Positions 26,389 to 36,492 are shown, numbered from the stretch's first letter. The stretch: 64,000 nucleotides of DNA from Terriglobia bacterium (GCA_020073345.1 JAIQFI010000003.1:62001-126000); one strand, 5' to 3'. Notes: generated by a model not told the origin, from the sequence alone. A program made the numbers and translations.

Positions 26389-27252
26389 CTATTTGCCTTT
26401 GTTCGCGTCGGGGAAGAACGCAGCGACTCGGTCGTTGAGAGTAAATTCCATCCCCAAGCCGGGATACTGTTTCAGCACGTTCGCCTTCATCTCCGCTGGA
26501 GTCTTCGACTTCGCGACATTCGCATCCCAGTCGGCGATGTATTTCTTCATGAACGCGATGGCCGAGATATCGTTCTTCGCCCCTGGACCCTGATGGCCCG
26601 GAACTATAATGGCTGGATTCAGCGCGGAAATCTGATCCAGCGTCTTCATCCAGTCTTCGCGAGCTTTGTCCTTCGGCACTCCGAAGTAGACGCGGTCGAA
26701 AACCGTATCGCCCGCGACCACGGCTTTGAGCGAAGGAATGTATACGAAGCTGTTCCCCGGACCGTCGCCCTGCACGCCGCCGGTGATCGGGAATTGCTCG
26801 CCTTCGAGCGTGAGCGTAGGGCTCGAAAGTTCCTCGGGAAGCACGGGATCGGGCCCAGGGATGTTGTTTCCATAGGTCGGGAACCAGAACTTCTGCCGGG
26901 CGGGCCAGCCGGTTTTCGCGCCGTTGATGGTAGCCGCCAGCGCGACGATTCTGGCGTTCGGGAACGCCTGGTGCAGCACCGCCAGCCCGAACAGATGATC
27001 GGGGTGGGGATGGGTGACGTAGATCAGCGTCAGGTTCTTCTTCGACTCGAGAATCTCCGCGGCCAGGCGATGAGCTTCACTCAACGAGAACTGCGGGTCG
27101 ATGACGAGCATGTCCTTTTCGCCGGATATCATCGTGGAGTTGACGTCGTACCCGTTGACGCCGGCCCCGTGGTGGACCTTTAACTGGAGTTTGGACTGCG
27201 CGCTGACGGCTGCGGCCAGCGCAATTGAGGCAACTAGTGTTCGTATCAGCAT
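26389..27252 (-). CDS. secreted metallo-beta-lactamase-fold hydrolase
   Basis: 287 aa with signal peptide MLIRTLVASIALAAAVSAQ. The metal motif is HPHPDH (H81, H83, D85, H86), with a GDTVFDRVYF segment (Asp ligand) and PGHQGPGAKND (later His). The domain is like the SoxH/quinoprotein-relay type hydrolases rather than true beta-lactamases. Substrate unknown. It is divergent from the cytochrome/PHM-like gene at 27322 across a 69-base gap containing candidate operator C, so co-regulation is likely. Its stop codon is convergent and one base from that of the TonB receptor. Confidence 0.9.
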   Translation of the reverse strand: MLIRTLVASIALAAAVSAQSKLQLKVHHGAGVNGYDVNSTMISGEKDMLVIDPQFSLSEAHRLAAEILESKKNLTLIYVTHPHPDHLFGLAVLHQAFPNARIVALAATINGAKTGWPARQKFWFPTYGNNIPGPDPVLPEELSSPTLTLEGEQFPITGGVQGDGPGNSFVYIPSLKAVVAGDTVFDRVYFGVPKDKAREDWMKTLDQISALNPAIIVPGHQGPGAKNDISAIAFMKKYIADWDANVAKSKTPAEMKANVLKQYPGLGMEFTLNDRVAAFFPDANKGK

Positions 27253-27276
27253 CAGATGAATTATATACCGGCTTCG

Positions 27277-27305
27277 TGATACTATACCTACCGAGCGACA
27301 GGTTC
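27277..27305 (+). promoter_or_regulatory. extended -10 promoter with candidate TetR operator (site C)
   Basis: TGATACTAT (27277-27285) is an extended -10 element (TG plus one base, then TACTAT). Directly downstream, 27288-27305 reads CTACCGAGCGACAGGTTC, the third copy of the motif seen at 11661 and 17488. An operator placed at the transcription start would block initiation of the rightward operon. Confidence 0.45.
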
Positions 27306-27321
27306 ACGCAAGGAGTTTCAC

Positions 27322-28611
<1,290 letters not shown>

Positions 28612-28625
28612 ATGAAGCACAAAAG

Positions 28626-29471
28626 ATGAAGTACAAATTTGCATTTGCAATCGTCTTGGCGAGCGCTGCGCTCCTATTCTCACAGCAGCAGATCTATATC
28701 GAGCCGCCGCACGACTCCGGGCAAGGCGTCACGCCCGCGTACGAAGGCTGGTTCCCCAATCCCGATGGAAGCTTCAGCATTCTGTTCGGGTACTTCAACC
28801 GGAACCAGAAGCAGGAGCTGGATATTTCCATCGGCCCCGAAAATCGCATCGAGCCGGGCGGTCCGGATCAAGGCCAGCCCACCCATTTCTTGACCCGAAG
28901 GCGTTGGGGGGTTTTTACGATAACGGTCCCGAAGGATTTTGGAAACAAGAAGCTCACCTGGACTCTGACTGCCAACGGCAAGACGACCCAAGTCCCCGTG
29001 GGTCTCGATCCGCTGTGGGAACTGAATCCTTTCAAGGATGCGACCGGCAATACGCCGCCTTCCATCGGCTTCGCGCAGAACGGTCCGTTCGTGAATGGCC
29101 CTCGTGGCCAGACGCAGACGCTTTCTGGAACCGTGCCGACCCCTGTTCCCTTAAACATTTGGGTAGCGGATGACGCCAGCGTGATTCCCGGCGCGACGCG
29201 TTCGCGGACACCGGCCGTCACGCTGACCTGGAGCAAGCTCCGCGGACCCGGCGACGTGACCTTCTCAAGCGATAAGCCCATGATCGAAAACGCGCCGGTG
29301 CAAGGAGCGCCGAATCCCGTCTTCAGCGGCAAGGCGTCCGCCACCGCGACATTCAGCGAGCCTGGAGAGTACGTCTTGAACGTCACCGCTAACGATTGGT
29401 CCGGCGATGGCGGTCGCGGCTTCCAGTGCTGCTGGTCGAACGCGCAAGTGAAAGTCTCCATCAAAAAGTAA
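28626..29471 (+). CDS. secreted beta-rich protein of unknown function
   Basis: 281 aa from the ATG at 28626 (MKYKFAFAIVLASAALLFSQ, a signal peptide), 14 bases after the stop of the previous gene. The mature part begins IYIEPPHDSGQGVTPAYEGWF, then FGYFNRNQKQELDIS. A PKDFGNKKLTWTLTANGKT segment and a C-terminal PGEYVLNVTANDWSGDGG with FQCCW suggest an Ig-like beta-sandwich. The same FGYFNRN-type opening appears in other acidobacterial secreted proteins, but I know no function. It lies between the cytochrome/copper protein and the PQQ dehydrogenase, so it may be a structural or carrier partner. Confidence 0.75.
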   Translation: MKYKFAFAIVLASAALLFSQQQIYIEPPHDSGQGVTPAYEGWFPNPDGSFSILFGYFNRNQKQELDISIGPENRIEPGGPDQGQPTHFLTRRRWGVFTITVPKDFGNKKLTWTLTANGKTTQVPVGLDPLWELNPFKDATGNTPPSIGFAQNGPFVNGPRGQTQTLSGTVPTPVPLNIWVADDASVIPGATRSRTPAVTLTWSKLRGPGDVTFSSDKPMIENAPVQGAPNPVFSGKASATATFSEPGEYVLNVTANDWSGDGGRGFQCCWSNAQVKVSIKK

Positions 29472-29484
29472 GTAAGGAGGGCAC

Positions 29485-31575
29485 GTGTACAAATCAACCT
29501 TGTTGCTGCTTTTGTGCGCCACCGCGTGGGCCCAACAGCCGTCATCTCAACCGTCGACGAAAAATGGCGAATGGCCCTACTACACCGCCGATCTGAAGGG
29601 CACCAAATACTCACCCGCCGATCAGATCAACGCGAGCAACTTCAACCAACTGGAAGTGGCGTGGCGCTTCAAGACCGATAACTTCGGCACTCGCCCCGAA
29701 TACAAGCTGGAAGGAACGCCCGTAATGGTGAAGGGCGTGCTCTACACCACCGCCGGAACGCGCCGCTCCGTGGTCGCGCTGGATGCGAGAACCGGAGAAG
29801 TGATCTGGTCTTATAGTTTGCGCGAAGGAAATCGCGCCGCCATTGCTCCGCGCCAGCTTTCGGGCCGCGGCGTCTCTTACTGGACCGACGGCAAAGGCGA
29901 CGACCGCGTCGTGTTCGTCACTACCGGATACCGCCTGGTGGTTTTGAACGCGCATACCGGACAACCGATCGCCAACTTCGGCAAAAACGGGATCGTGGAT
30001 CTGAAAGACGGCATGGTCAGCGGCTCGGGCCAGCAGATCGATCCAGAAACAGGGGAAGCGGGCCTGCACGCCACTCCGCTGGTAGTGAAAGACGTGGTCA
30101 TAGTAGGATCGTCCTTCAAAGAGGGCATGACCGTCGTCACACATAACAACACCAAGGGCAATGTGCGCGCCTTCGACGTGCGGAGCGGCAAGCTCCTGTG
30201 GACCTTCAACACGATCCCCCGCCCCGGCGAATTCGGCAACGAAACCTGGGAGAACGGCTCCTGGAAGGACAACGGCAACACTGGCGTGTGGACGCAGATG
30301 ACGGTCGACGAAGAACTCGGACTGGTGTATCTGCCAGTGGAAACTCCCACCTCGGATTTCTACGGCGGGCATCGCCCCGGGAACAATCTCTTTGCCGAAA
30401 GCCTGGTCTGTGTGGATCTGAAAACCGGCAAACGCAAGTGGCATTTCCAGGTGGTGCACCATCCCATCTGGGACTACGATCTGTCGTCGGCGCCGATCCT
30501 GGCCGACATCAATGTGGGCGGCAAGCCCATTAAGGCAGTCGCGCTGCCCAGCAAGGAAGCGTTCCTCTATGTGTTCGATCGCGTGACGGGCGAGCCGGTG
30601 TGGCCGATTGAAGAGCGTCCGGTCCCGCAATCCGACGTGCCCGGCGAAAAGACGTCGCCCACGCAGCCTTTTCCCACCAAGCCTCCGGCCTATGGCCGCC
30701 AGTACGTCAAAGTGCCGGACGACCTGATCGATTTCACGCCCGAATTGCGCGCCCAGGCGAAGGACAACGTGGCGCGCTATAAGACTGGTCCGATGTTCCT
30801 GCCGCCCATCGTCGGCGACAACAATTTAATTGGAGCGCTGACGTTGGGCACCGCCAGCGGCGGCACGAATTGGCCCGGCGCAGGCTACGATCCTGAGACG
30901 CACATCGTCTACGCGCAGGCAAACCAGTCGGCGCTGTTCCCCATTTCCATGCGTACGCCGCCCGAAGGATTTTCAGACATTCGCTACGTCATGGGACGGA
31001 ACGGTACCGAGTTCCGCGTGTCGGAAGGTCCTGGATTCGGCAGCGCGGCGGACGCTCCGCAGCAGCCTCGCGTGGCCCCAGCAAAGCCCGCACCAGCGAA
31101 ACCCGCTGCACCGGCTCCCGCGGCAGCGCCCGTCGGCGCCCTGACGGTACAGGGACTCTCCATATTGAAGCCGCCGTACGCGGTGATCTCGGCAATCAAT
31201 CTCGATCGCGGTGACTTGCAATGGCAGGTCCCCTACGGCGAGACGCCGGACGTGGTCCGTAACAGTCCGGCTCTCCGCGGCCTGAATATCCCCAACACGG
31301 GACAAGCCGGCAGCGTGGGCCTGGTGGTGACCAAGACGCTGGTGATCCTGGGCGACAGCCAGATCACGACCACTCCGCAACATCCGCGCGGCGCGATGTT
31401 GCGTGCGTACGACAAGGCCACCGGACGCGAGGTCGGTGCGGTGTTGATGCCCGCTCCGCAAAGCGGCTCCCCGATGACGTACGTGGTCGACGGCAAGCAA
31501 TACATCGTCGTCGCCGTCAGTGGAGGAGCTTACTCTGGCGAGTACATTGCCTACAGCCTGCCGTCGAATAACTAA
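29485..31575 (+). CDS. PQQ-dependent dehydrogenase (glucose/quinate dehydrogenase-like), paralog of the 5704 gene
   Basis: 696 aa, GTG start at 29485 with a perfect AAGGAGG ribosome site, signal peptide MYKSTLLLLLCATAWAQ. It shares EWPYYTADLKGTKYSPA, IPRPGEFGNETWE, YGGHRPGNNLFAES, FQVVHHPIWDYDL and GSPMTYVVDGKQYIVVA with the 5704 gene, so it belongs to the same branch without vicinal cysteines. A Pro/Ala-rich linker (about 531-550) is inserted before the last blades. It has no haem of its own, so it probably reduces the cytochrome c encoded immediately downstream (31547), which overlaps its 3' end. Confidence 0.92.
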   Translation: MYKSTLLLLLCATAWAQQPSSQPSTKNGEWPYYTADLKGTKYSPADQINASNFNQLEVAWRFKTDNFGTRPEYKLEGTPVMVKGVLYTTAGTRRSVVALDARTGEVIWSYSLREGNRAAIAPRQLSGRGVSYWTDGKGDDRVVFVTTGYRLVVLNAHTGQPIANFGKNGIVDLKDGMVSGSGQQIDPETGEAGLHATPLVVKDVVIVGSSFKEGMTVVTHNNTKGNVRAFDVRSGKLLWTFNTIPRPGEFGNETWENGSWKDNGNTGVWTQMTVDEELGLVYLPVETPTSDFYGGHRPGNNLFAESLVCVDLKTGKRKWHFQVVHHPIWDYDLSSAPILADINVGGKPIKAVALPSKEAFLYVFDRVTGEPVWPIEERPVPQSDVPGEKTSPTQPFPTKPPAYGRQYVKVPDDLIDFTPELRAQAKDNVARYKTGPMFLPPIVGDNNLIGALTLGTASGGTNWPGAGYDPETHIVYAQANQSALFPISMRTPPEGFSDIRYVMGRNGTEFRVSEGPGFGSAADAPQQPRVAPAKPAPAKPAAPAPAAAPVGALTVQGLSILKPPYAVISAINLDRGDLQWQVPYGETPDVVRNSPALRGLNIPNTGQAGSVGLVVTKTLVILGDSQITTTPQHPRGAMLRAYDKATGREVGAVLMPAPQSGSPMTYVVDGKQYIVVAVSGGAYSGEYIAYSLPSNN

Positions 31576-31966
31576 GCTCTGGCTTGTTGGCGTCGGGCTA
31601 CTTGCCGCGCAGACGACCCGATCCGTTTGGGACGGCGTCTACACCACAGAACAGGCCCAGCGCGGGGCCGCGCTCTATGCCAGTAACTGCGCGTCGTGCC
31701 ATGGATCCGCACTCGGTGGCGGAGAATCGGCGCCACCGCTCACTGGCGGCGAGTTCTCCTCCAACTGGAACGGTCTCACCGTCGGCGATCTCTTTGAGAG
31801 AATCCGCACCACCATGCCGGCCGACCGCCCTGGAAAACTCACACGCGAGCAGGATGCCGACGTTCTAGCCTACATGCTCAGCGTGAGCGAGTTTCCCGCG
31901 GGCAAGACGGAGCTGCCGCGTCAGACGGAAGTTCTGAAACAAATCCGGATCGAACCTAAACCCTAG
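31547..31966 (+). CDS. c-type cytochrome, likely electron acceptor of the PQQ dehydrogenase
   Basis: 139 aa if it starts at the TTG at 31547, which gives a short signal peptide (MPTACRRITKLWLVGVGLLAAQ); a GTG at 31520 would add nine residues. The frame overlaps the end of the PQQ gene by 29 bases. The mature region carries CASCH (one haem), GGGESAPPLTGGEF, FERIRTTMPADRPGKLT (axial Met) and ADVLAYML, a standard class I cytochrome fold. Placement directly after a PQQ dehydrogenase suggests it receives its electrons in the periplasm. Start codon choice is uncertain. Its TAG shares CTAG with the convergent hydrolase gene. Confidence 0.82.
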   Translation: MPTACRRITKLWLVGVGLLAAQTTRSVWDGVYTTEQAQRGAALYASNCASCHGSALGGGESAPPLTGGEFSSNWNGLTVGDLFERIRTTMPADRPGKLTREQDADVLAYMLSVSEFPAGKTELPRQTEVLKQIRIEPKP

Positions 31967-32964
31967 CGCAGGAACTTGAGCAACTCCCGGTTGAAAATCT
32001 CCGGCACTTCCAGATGCGGGACGTGACCCGCGTTGGGGATCAGCACCAACTGGCCGTTCGGGATCGTATCGGCGATGTGCTTCGCCCGCTCCGGAAAATC
32101 CGGACCATCCTTATCGCCGCCGAGCACCAGCGTCTTCGACTTGATCTTCGCCCAGTCGTAGACCACCGGATCGAGATAGGTGATCTGCTGATAGATCGCC
32201 CGGACCATGGCCAGCCGCGGCCACTCGCTGCCGAGCGTCGGTGCGTAAAGAATGCGCACGTACTGCTCGTACTCCGGTTTCCACGCGCCGGGCGACGGGA
32301 AATAGCGGCGGATGTTGGCATAGAACGCCTGATAGATCTGCTCGTGCGACTGCGCCATCGTGGCCTTGTAGGCGTCGTCCGCGGTGCGCCACGGCGTCTG
32401 GTAGCGAGGATCGGTCAGACCGATGGGGTTGTAGATCACCGTGCGCTCGGTCATGTCGGGATAAGACGCCGAGAAACGCGCCGCCAGCATTCCGCCCATG
32501 GAGTGGCCTACGATCGCGGCCTGCGCGATGCCGAGCGTCTGAAGCAGCTTCCGGGAGTTCGCCGCCATGTCGTGAAAGTTGTACGGGATGATCGGCTTCG
32601 ACGACCGTCCGAATCCGATCTGGTCCGGAACGACAACGCGGAAGCCTTCCTTGCGGAGCACCTCGATGGGTCCACCGAAGTAGAATCCGCCGAAGTTCAT
32701 CCCATGAAACAGAACGACCACGCGTCCGTTCGGCTGTCCAGCGGGAGGAATGTCCATGTATGCCATCCGCACGTCCTGCCCGTACATCGTCAGGGGCAAA
32801 TACGAAACCGGGTAAGGATAGACGACTTCGTCGTAGGTGATGCTGCCCGGCTTGACGTCGGCGGGAGCCTTCGGGAGCGGGGCCTGCGATTGCGCCGCGG
32901 CAATGCCGGCTACAAGAAGCGCGATGGCGGCGCGACGTGTGAAACGACGGGTATATTTGTCCAC
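31963..32964 (-). CDS. secreted alpha/beta hydrolase
   Basis: 333 aa, GTG start at 32964. The N-terminus has basic residues RRFTRRAAIALL before a hydrophobic stretch ending AAAQS, a signal peptide with a twin-arginine look. It is a classic alpha/beta hydrolase: VVLFHGMNFGG (oxyanion), nucleophile elbow GHSMGG, LVLGGDKDGPDF (acid) and NAGHVPHLE (His), with a PDQIGFGRSSKP strand. The family includes epoxide hydrolases, C-C hydrolases and esterases; substrate is unknown. It is convergent with the cytochrome c gene and shares its stop codon bases. Confidence 0.9.
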   Translation of the reverse strand: MDKYTRRFTRRAAIALLVAGIAAAQSQAPLPKAPADVKPGSITYDEVVYPYPVSYLPLTMYGQDVRMAYMDIPPAGQPNGRVVVLFHGMNFGGFYFGGPIEVLRKEGFRVVVPDQIGFGRSSKPIIPYNFHDMAANSRKLLQTLGIAQAAIVGHSMGGMLAARFSASYPDMTERTVIYNPIGLTDPRYQTPWRTADDAYKATMAQSHEQIYQAFYANIRRYFPSPGAWKPEYEQYVRILYAPTLGSEWPRLAMVRAIYQQITYLDPVVYDWAKIKSKTLVLGGDKDGPDFPERAKHIADTIPNGQLVLIPNAGHVPHLEVPEIFNRELLKFLR

Positions 32965-32977
32965 CCGTCTAGTTTAT

Positions 32978-33247
32978 CTAGGAAATCGAAGACGCGAGGT
33001 TCTTCACCCACCGCGATCGCCGCCACGCGGCGAAGTTGCGGATGTCCTCGGGGACCGTCTCGGTCTGCGTGCAGGAACTGACGCGTGGAACGTTGACAAC
33101 CGTTTGAACGATCTCTGTGCTCTGCACCTTGCGTTCGCTCGCGAGCTTCCGGTTTTCCTTCTTAAGGAGGTAGCAGTACCCAGCGAGGCTGGTCACGCCG
33201 GTGATCATTACGACGTTAAGCGCTAACTGAAGCTGAGCTGGTTCCAT
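32978..33247 (-). CDS. small membrane-anchored protein
   Basis: 89 aa beginning MEPAQLQLALNVVMITGVTS, with one hydrophobic helix (about 6-27), then a basic region KKENRKLASERKV and a C-terminal RRSRW. No recognised domain. The ribosome site is poor. It lies 13 bases upstream of the hydrolase and in the same direction. It is kept because the frame is long for its position, has a sensible helix and no better gene covers it; function unknown. Confidence 0.5.
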   Translation of the reverse strand: MEPAQLQLALNVVMITGVTSLAGYCYLLKKENRKLASERKVQSTEIVQTVVNVPRVSSCTQTETVPEDIRNFAAWRRSRWVKNLASSIS

Positions 33248-33404
33248 AACAACCCAAGCATAAGGACGAGACAGGCTTCGGCGAATAGGCAGACAGCTTC
33301 AAACGGGCGGGGTACTAATTTCCCGGGGCCAACGAAACGTCGGTACTAAGGACCTTACTTTTCCGGGAACTGAGCGCGGATGACCGCGGGGGCGCATCGG
33401 TGAT

Positions 33405-34865
33405 TTACTTCCTGCCGAGCGACGCCTTGATCTCCGCCAGCGTCGTGAGCCGGTCGGGGTTCAGGCTGTGAATCGACATGATCCGCTCGGGTTCGAGCTT
33501 CAGCCGCTCGATGTTGTCCACGAACACCATCGTGCCGGTCACCGGCGGATCGGGAACCGGCTGAGCCGCCGTCGGCAGGTTGAACATATCGGCGTACACC
33601 AGGATCTTCTCCTTGGGCAGGTACCCGATGACGAGGCCGTCGGCGTGCGGGAGTCCCTTGATCACGTGCACTTCGAAGGTGCGCGTCGCGTCCTGGAACA
33701 CGCGCTTGTCGCCGGTGAAGCCCTCGATCACCGGTTTCTTCCCAGACTTCGACAGCGAATCCGGAGCGAGCGTGCGGGGAGCTGAAAGCGTCTTCATCAG
33801 AAATGCTTTGTTGACCGCCGGCGTCACGATGGTGATGCCTTCGGCGACCGCGGCCGGCAGGCCGCTGGTGTGATCGAAGTGGTGGTGCGAGATGACGCCG
33901 TAGCGGATCGGTTTGTTGGGGATCACCTTCTTGGCCTCGGCGATCACCGCCTGTGCGCGGGCTTCACTCTGCGGGCCGGGCTCGAACAGCAGGATGTAGT
34001 TCGCGAACTCGATGGCGAGTGAGTTGTACGCGCCGTTAATACGATAGACGCCGTCAGCCAGCTTTTCCGAGGTCGGGCCCGCAGCAGCAGCAGGCGGAGC
34101 TCCGCCACCCGCGCCACCTCTTCCGCCTGCGGGCGGCGTCAGTAGCTGCTGGATGTTCGCCGGATTCGCGTGCGCGCCCAGGATATACGCGGTGAAGAAC
34201 GGCCAGCCGCCGCGCTTTTGGACGATCTGTGCGGGGAACTTCAGGCCGTTGGCGCCATCGCGATAATTCGTATACTCCGCCTCGACCAGCATGTCGCCGA
34301 AAATTGGGTTCTCGAGCCACGTCTGCACCTTGGTCACCAGGTTCCGGCTGTTGATATAGCCGACCACCTTGTAGGGCTGTCCGCCCGGCGACTTCACAGG
34401 CGCGTCAAACGTGACGACGCGGCTCGTGGCGCCCGCGGCCGGCGCTTGCAGCGTCGCGTTGTTCGCCGCCGCACCCTTGAGAAACCCCCATGGGGTGATC
34501 CAGATCTCGAGCTGCTGCGCCCACGCCATGTTCTGAGGCGTGATGTTCTGCTGGCCCGGAGTCTGTGTCGCCACGCCGCCGGTGACCGGCACAGCGTAAT
34601 TCACCCAGGTCGCGCGCGAGGCCGGCTGGGTGAAATCGATCGCGCGCACGTAGTCACTCGCGCTGGCCATAGGCCACGGCTGATTGGAGTTGTTGTTCTG
34701 CCCAAGATTGCCATTCTGAGCGACGCCGTAAAAGTGAATCGAGTTCAGTCCGTCGACACCCATCGCCTTCGAGGAAGCGGCGATGACCGCCTTCGCGTCC
34801 TGGGCGGCGAGTGTTTGTGACAAGGCCCCGGCTAACACCAGGGCGATAACCCATGCTCTTCTCAT
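33405..34865 (-). CDS. secreted metallo-beta-lactamase-fold hydrolase with extra N-terminal domain
   Basis: 486 aa with signal peptide MRRAWVIALVLAGALSQTLAA. Residues 20-240 form a beta-rich domain of unknown type (TWLENPIFGDMLVEAEYTNY). A Gly/Ala/Pro linker (246-263) joins it to the hydrolase domain with HHHFDH (H327, H329, D331, H332), KGLPHADGLVIGYLP (a second metal His) and VYADMFNLP. The last His may be in IMSIHSLNPD. This two-domain form is frequent in Acidobacteriota. Substrate unknown. The gene is isolated, with about 160 bases of featureless sequence downstream and 190 bases before the next gene. Confidence 0.85.
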   Translation of the reverse strand: MRRAWVIALVLAGALSQTLAAQDAKAVIAASSKAMGVDGLNSIHFYGVAQNGNLGQNNNSNQPWPMASASDYVRAIDFTQPASRATWVNYAVPVTGGVATQTPGQQNITPQNMAWAQQLEIWITPWGFLKGAAANNATLQAPAAGATSRVVTFDAPVKSPGGQPYKVVGYINSRNLVTKVQTWLENPIFGDMLVEAEYTNYRDGANGLKFPAQIVQKRGGWPFFTAYILGAHANPANIQQLLTPPAGGRGGAGGGAPPAAAAGPTSEKLADGVYRINGAYNSLAIEFANYILLFEPGPQSEARAQAVIAEAKKVIPNKPIRYGVISHHHFDHTSGLPAAVAEGITIVTPAVNKAFLMKTLSAPRTLAPDSLSKSGKKPVIEGFTGDKRVFQDATRTFEVHVIKGLPHADGLVIGYLPKEKILVYADMFNLPTAAQPVPDPPVTGTMVFVDNIERLKLEPERIMSIHSLNPDRLTTLAEIKASLGRK

Positions 34866-34953
34866 TGTTCTCTCCTGGGGTCCTATTGTCTCCCCAGGAC
34901 CGGGAGAGGTTCAACTGGGTGCCGCGATTCGTCGTGTGTATCGGCGATTCCCG

Positions 34954-35056
34954 TGCTAAAATAGAAATGTAAGCAATTTTGGCATCGTCGCATTAGTCCG
35001 GTCCGCCGCCCTCGTCCGATCCTGCCCCGATTCACCAAACTAGATTAAAGGACCAT
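34954..35056 (+). promoter_or_regulatory. extended -10 promoter and untranslated leader of the RRM gene
   Basis: TGCTAAAAT (34954-34962) is an extended -10 (TG, one base, TAAAAT). The gene starts at 35057, leaving a leader of roughly 85-90 bases, longer than usual here. Long leaders are common for cold-induced RNA-binding genes; no -35 is clear. Confidence 0.4.
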
Positions 35057-35350
35057 ATGAAGAATATTTTTGTAGGAAACCTGAGCTTCGGTGCTACCGA
35101 AAGCTCGGTACGATCCCTGTTCGAGGCATACGGAACCGTGGACCGCGTCAGCATCGTTACAGACCGCGACACCGGCCAGGCGAGAGGGTTCGGATTTGTC
35201 GAGATGAGCGTTAACGCAGAAGCGGATCGCGCCATCAACGAACTCAATGGCAGGGAACTCGATGGCAGAGCGATGAACGTCAACGAAGCCCGTCCGAAAA
35301 CGGATCGTGCATCCGGCGGCGGCGGCCAGCGCCGCGACAAACGCTGGTAG
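35057..35350 (+). CDS. RRM-domain RNA-binding protein
   Basis: 97 aa, a single RNA recognition motif. RNP2 is IFVGNL (residues 4-9) and RNP1 is RGFGFVEM (about 47-54), with both aromatic positions present. The domain is followed by a short Gly/Arg-rich tail (ASGGGGQRRDKRW), like the cyanobacterial Rbp proteins. It binds single-stranded RNA, probably as a cold-shock or mRNA stability factor. It is a single-gene transcript with its own promoter and a strong terminator immediately downstream. Confidence 0.93.
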   Translation: MKNIFVGNLSFGATESSVRSLFEAYGTVDRVSIVTDRDTGQARGFGFVEMSVNAEADRAINELNGRELDGRAMNVNEARPKTDRASGGGGQRRDKRW

Positions 35351-35370
35351 GAATTTGATCGCAGGAAGAG

Positions 35371-35407
35371 GCGCCGGACGGCAAATTGCCGCGGCGCTTT
35401 TTTCCTT
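35371..35407 (+). terminator. rho-independent terminator of the RRM gene
   Basis: A two-part stem (GCGCCG paired with CGGCGC, then CGGCA paired with TGCCG, with a GA bulge and loop AAT) is followed by six T starting near 35398. It lies 20 bases after the RRM stop. On the opposite strand it lies at the end of the convergent flippase-like gene. Confidence 0.85.
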
Positions 35408-35414
35408 TTAATCG

Positions 35415-36437
35415 CTATTTCCTGTTCTCGAGGTACGGCACCAGGGCGATTCCGGCTAGGGTCGGTAGCCAGAATGAGAATAGCCTGTAGACCAGCACGA
35501 CAACCACGGAGATCGCCGTGGGAACACCCAAGATGCCGTACAAACCCACCATCGTGGTTTCGACCACTCCAATGCCTCCTAAGATCACGGTCAGCTTGCC
35601 CAGCAATTGCGGCACTCCGTAACCGGCCACTAATACCAGCAGATTGACACCGTGCCCGGCCGACAAGAACAGGAAGGCCAGCGTCAGCATGTCGAAGCCG
35701 GTATTCAATGCGGCTCCGGCCGCGGGTCCTCGCCAGCCGCCTTGCAGCACCAGCGCGTCCCAGGCTTCCAGAAGGCGTTCGACGGCGACCTCGGTCGCGC
35801 GCGGATCACGAGCCTTTCGCCGGAGCCTCGCCACGAAGTTGCTGATAGCCGTCGCGAGCGGCATCAGCTTTTCACGATGCGTCAGGCTCCAGAGAAGCGC
35901 TGCCATGCCTCCGCCGAGGGTCAGAACTGCCAGCACTAGCGCCGCCGCAAGGATGCTCGAAAACTTATTGAGCACCATCAATGTGAGCAAGCCGAGGAGC
36001 GAGATAATCGACAGCGTGGCGTCGTTGAGGAAGATCGGGATCCAGCCGCCGAGGCCGGCTGGGCCGGCATCCACGCCTCGCTGCCGAAGCCACAGATAGG
36101 TCATCCCAGCAGTTCCCAGGACGCCGCCTCCCAGGGTGCCGACGCTATTCGCACCGGCGGTGAGGAGCGCCCCCTCGACGATCGAGAACGGCTTAGCAGC
36201 CAGTCTGACCACTGCTCTGAGCAGATAGCCGCTTCCCAGGTAGCTAAGGATTTGCGCCCCCAAGGCAAGAGCCAGAAGGGGGATCTTCAGCGTGGAGGCT
36301 ACTTCGAGCGCGTGCTGGATCTGGGCAAATCGGGGCAGGAGAAAATACACGCTGAGTCCCAGCACAATGAGCAGAAAAAAGTAGCGCCTCACCTTCGTTC
36401 TGGTCGGAAGGGTGACGGGCTCAGAGTTTGCGGTCAT
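35415..36437 (-). CDS. flippase-like integral membrane protein (UPF0104/LPG synthase transmembrane domain)
   Basis: 340 aa with eight or so hydrophobic helices, beginning YFFLLIVLGLSVYFLLPRF. It contains GANSVGTLGGGVLGTAGMTYLW, VLAVLTLGGGMAALLWSL and GGIGVVETTMVGLYGILGV, the G-G-(I/L)-G-(V/A)-x-E signature of the lysylphosphatidylglycerol synthase transmembrane family without its catalytic domain. Related proteins (YbhN-like) are implicated in lipid or glycolipid translocation. Its ATG is at 36437. It is convergent with the RRM gene and shares the terminator region. Confidence 0.88.
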   Translation of the reverse strand: MTANSEPVTLPTRTKVRRYFFLLIVLGLSVYFLLPRFAQIQHALEVASTLKIPLLALALGAQILSYLGSGYLLRAVVRLAAKPFSIVEGALLTAGANSVGTLGGGVLGTAGMTYLWLRQRGVDAGPAGLGGWIPIFLNDATLSIISLLGLLTLMVLNKFSSILAAALVLAVLTLGGGMAALLWSLTHREKLMPLATAISNFVARLRRKARDPRATEVAVERLLEAWDALVLQGGWRGPAAGAALNTGFDMLTLAFLFLSAGHGVNLLVLVAGYGVPQLLGKLTVILGGIGVVETTMVGLYGILGVPTAISVVVVLVYRLFSFWLPTLAGIALVPYLENRK

Positions 36438-36492
36438 GCGATGCGGTTGACGCCGCCCGGGACTGCTCTCCAGTGTACTTAAGCGAGTTTAC

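Noticed and set aside
32946-32970. Inverted repeat GACGGGT...ACCCGTC at the hydrolase start
   Set aside because: It spans the GTG start and first codons of a real gene with no T run; probably a chance result of the Arg codons.
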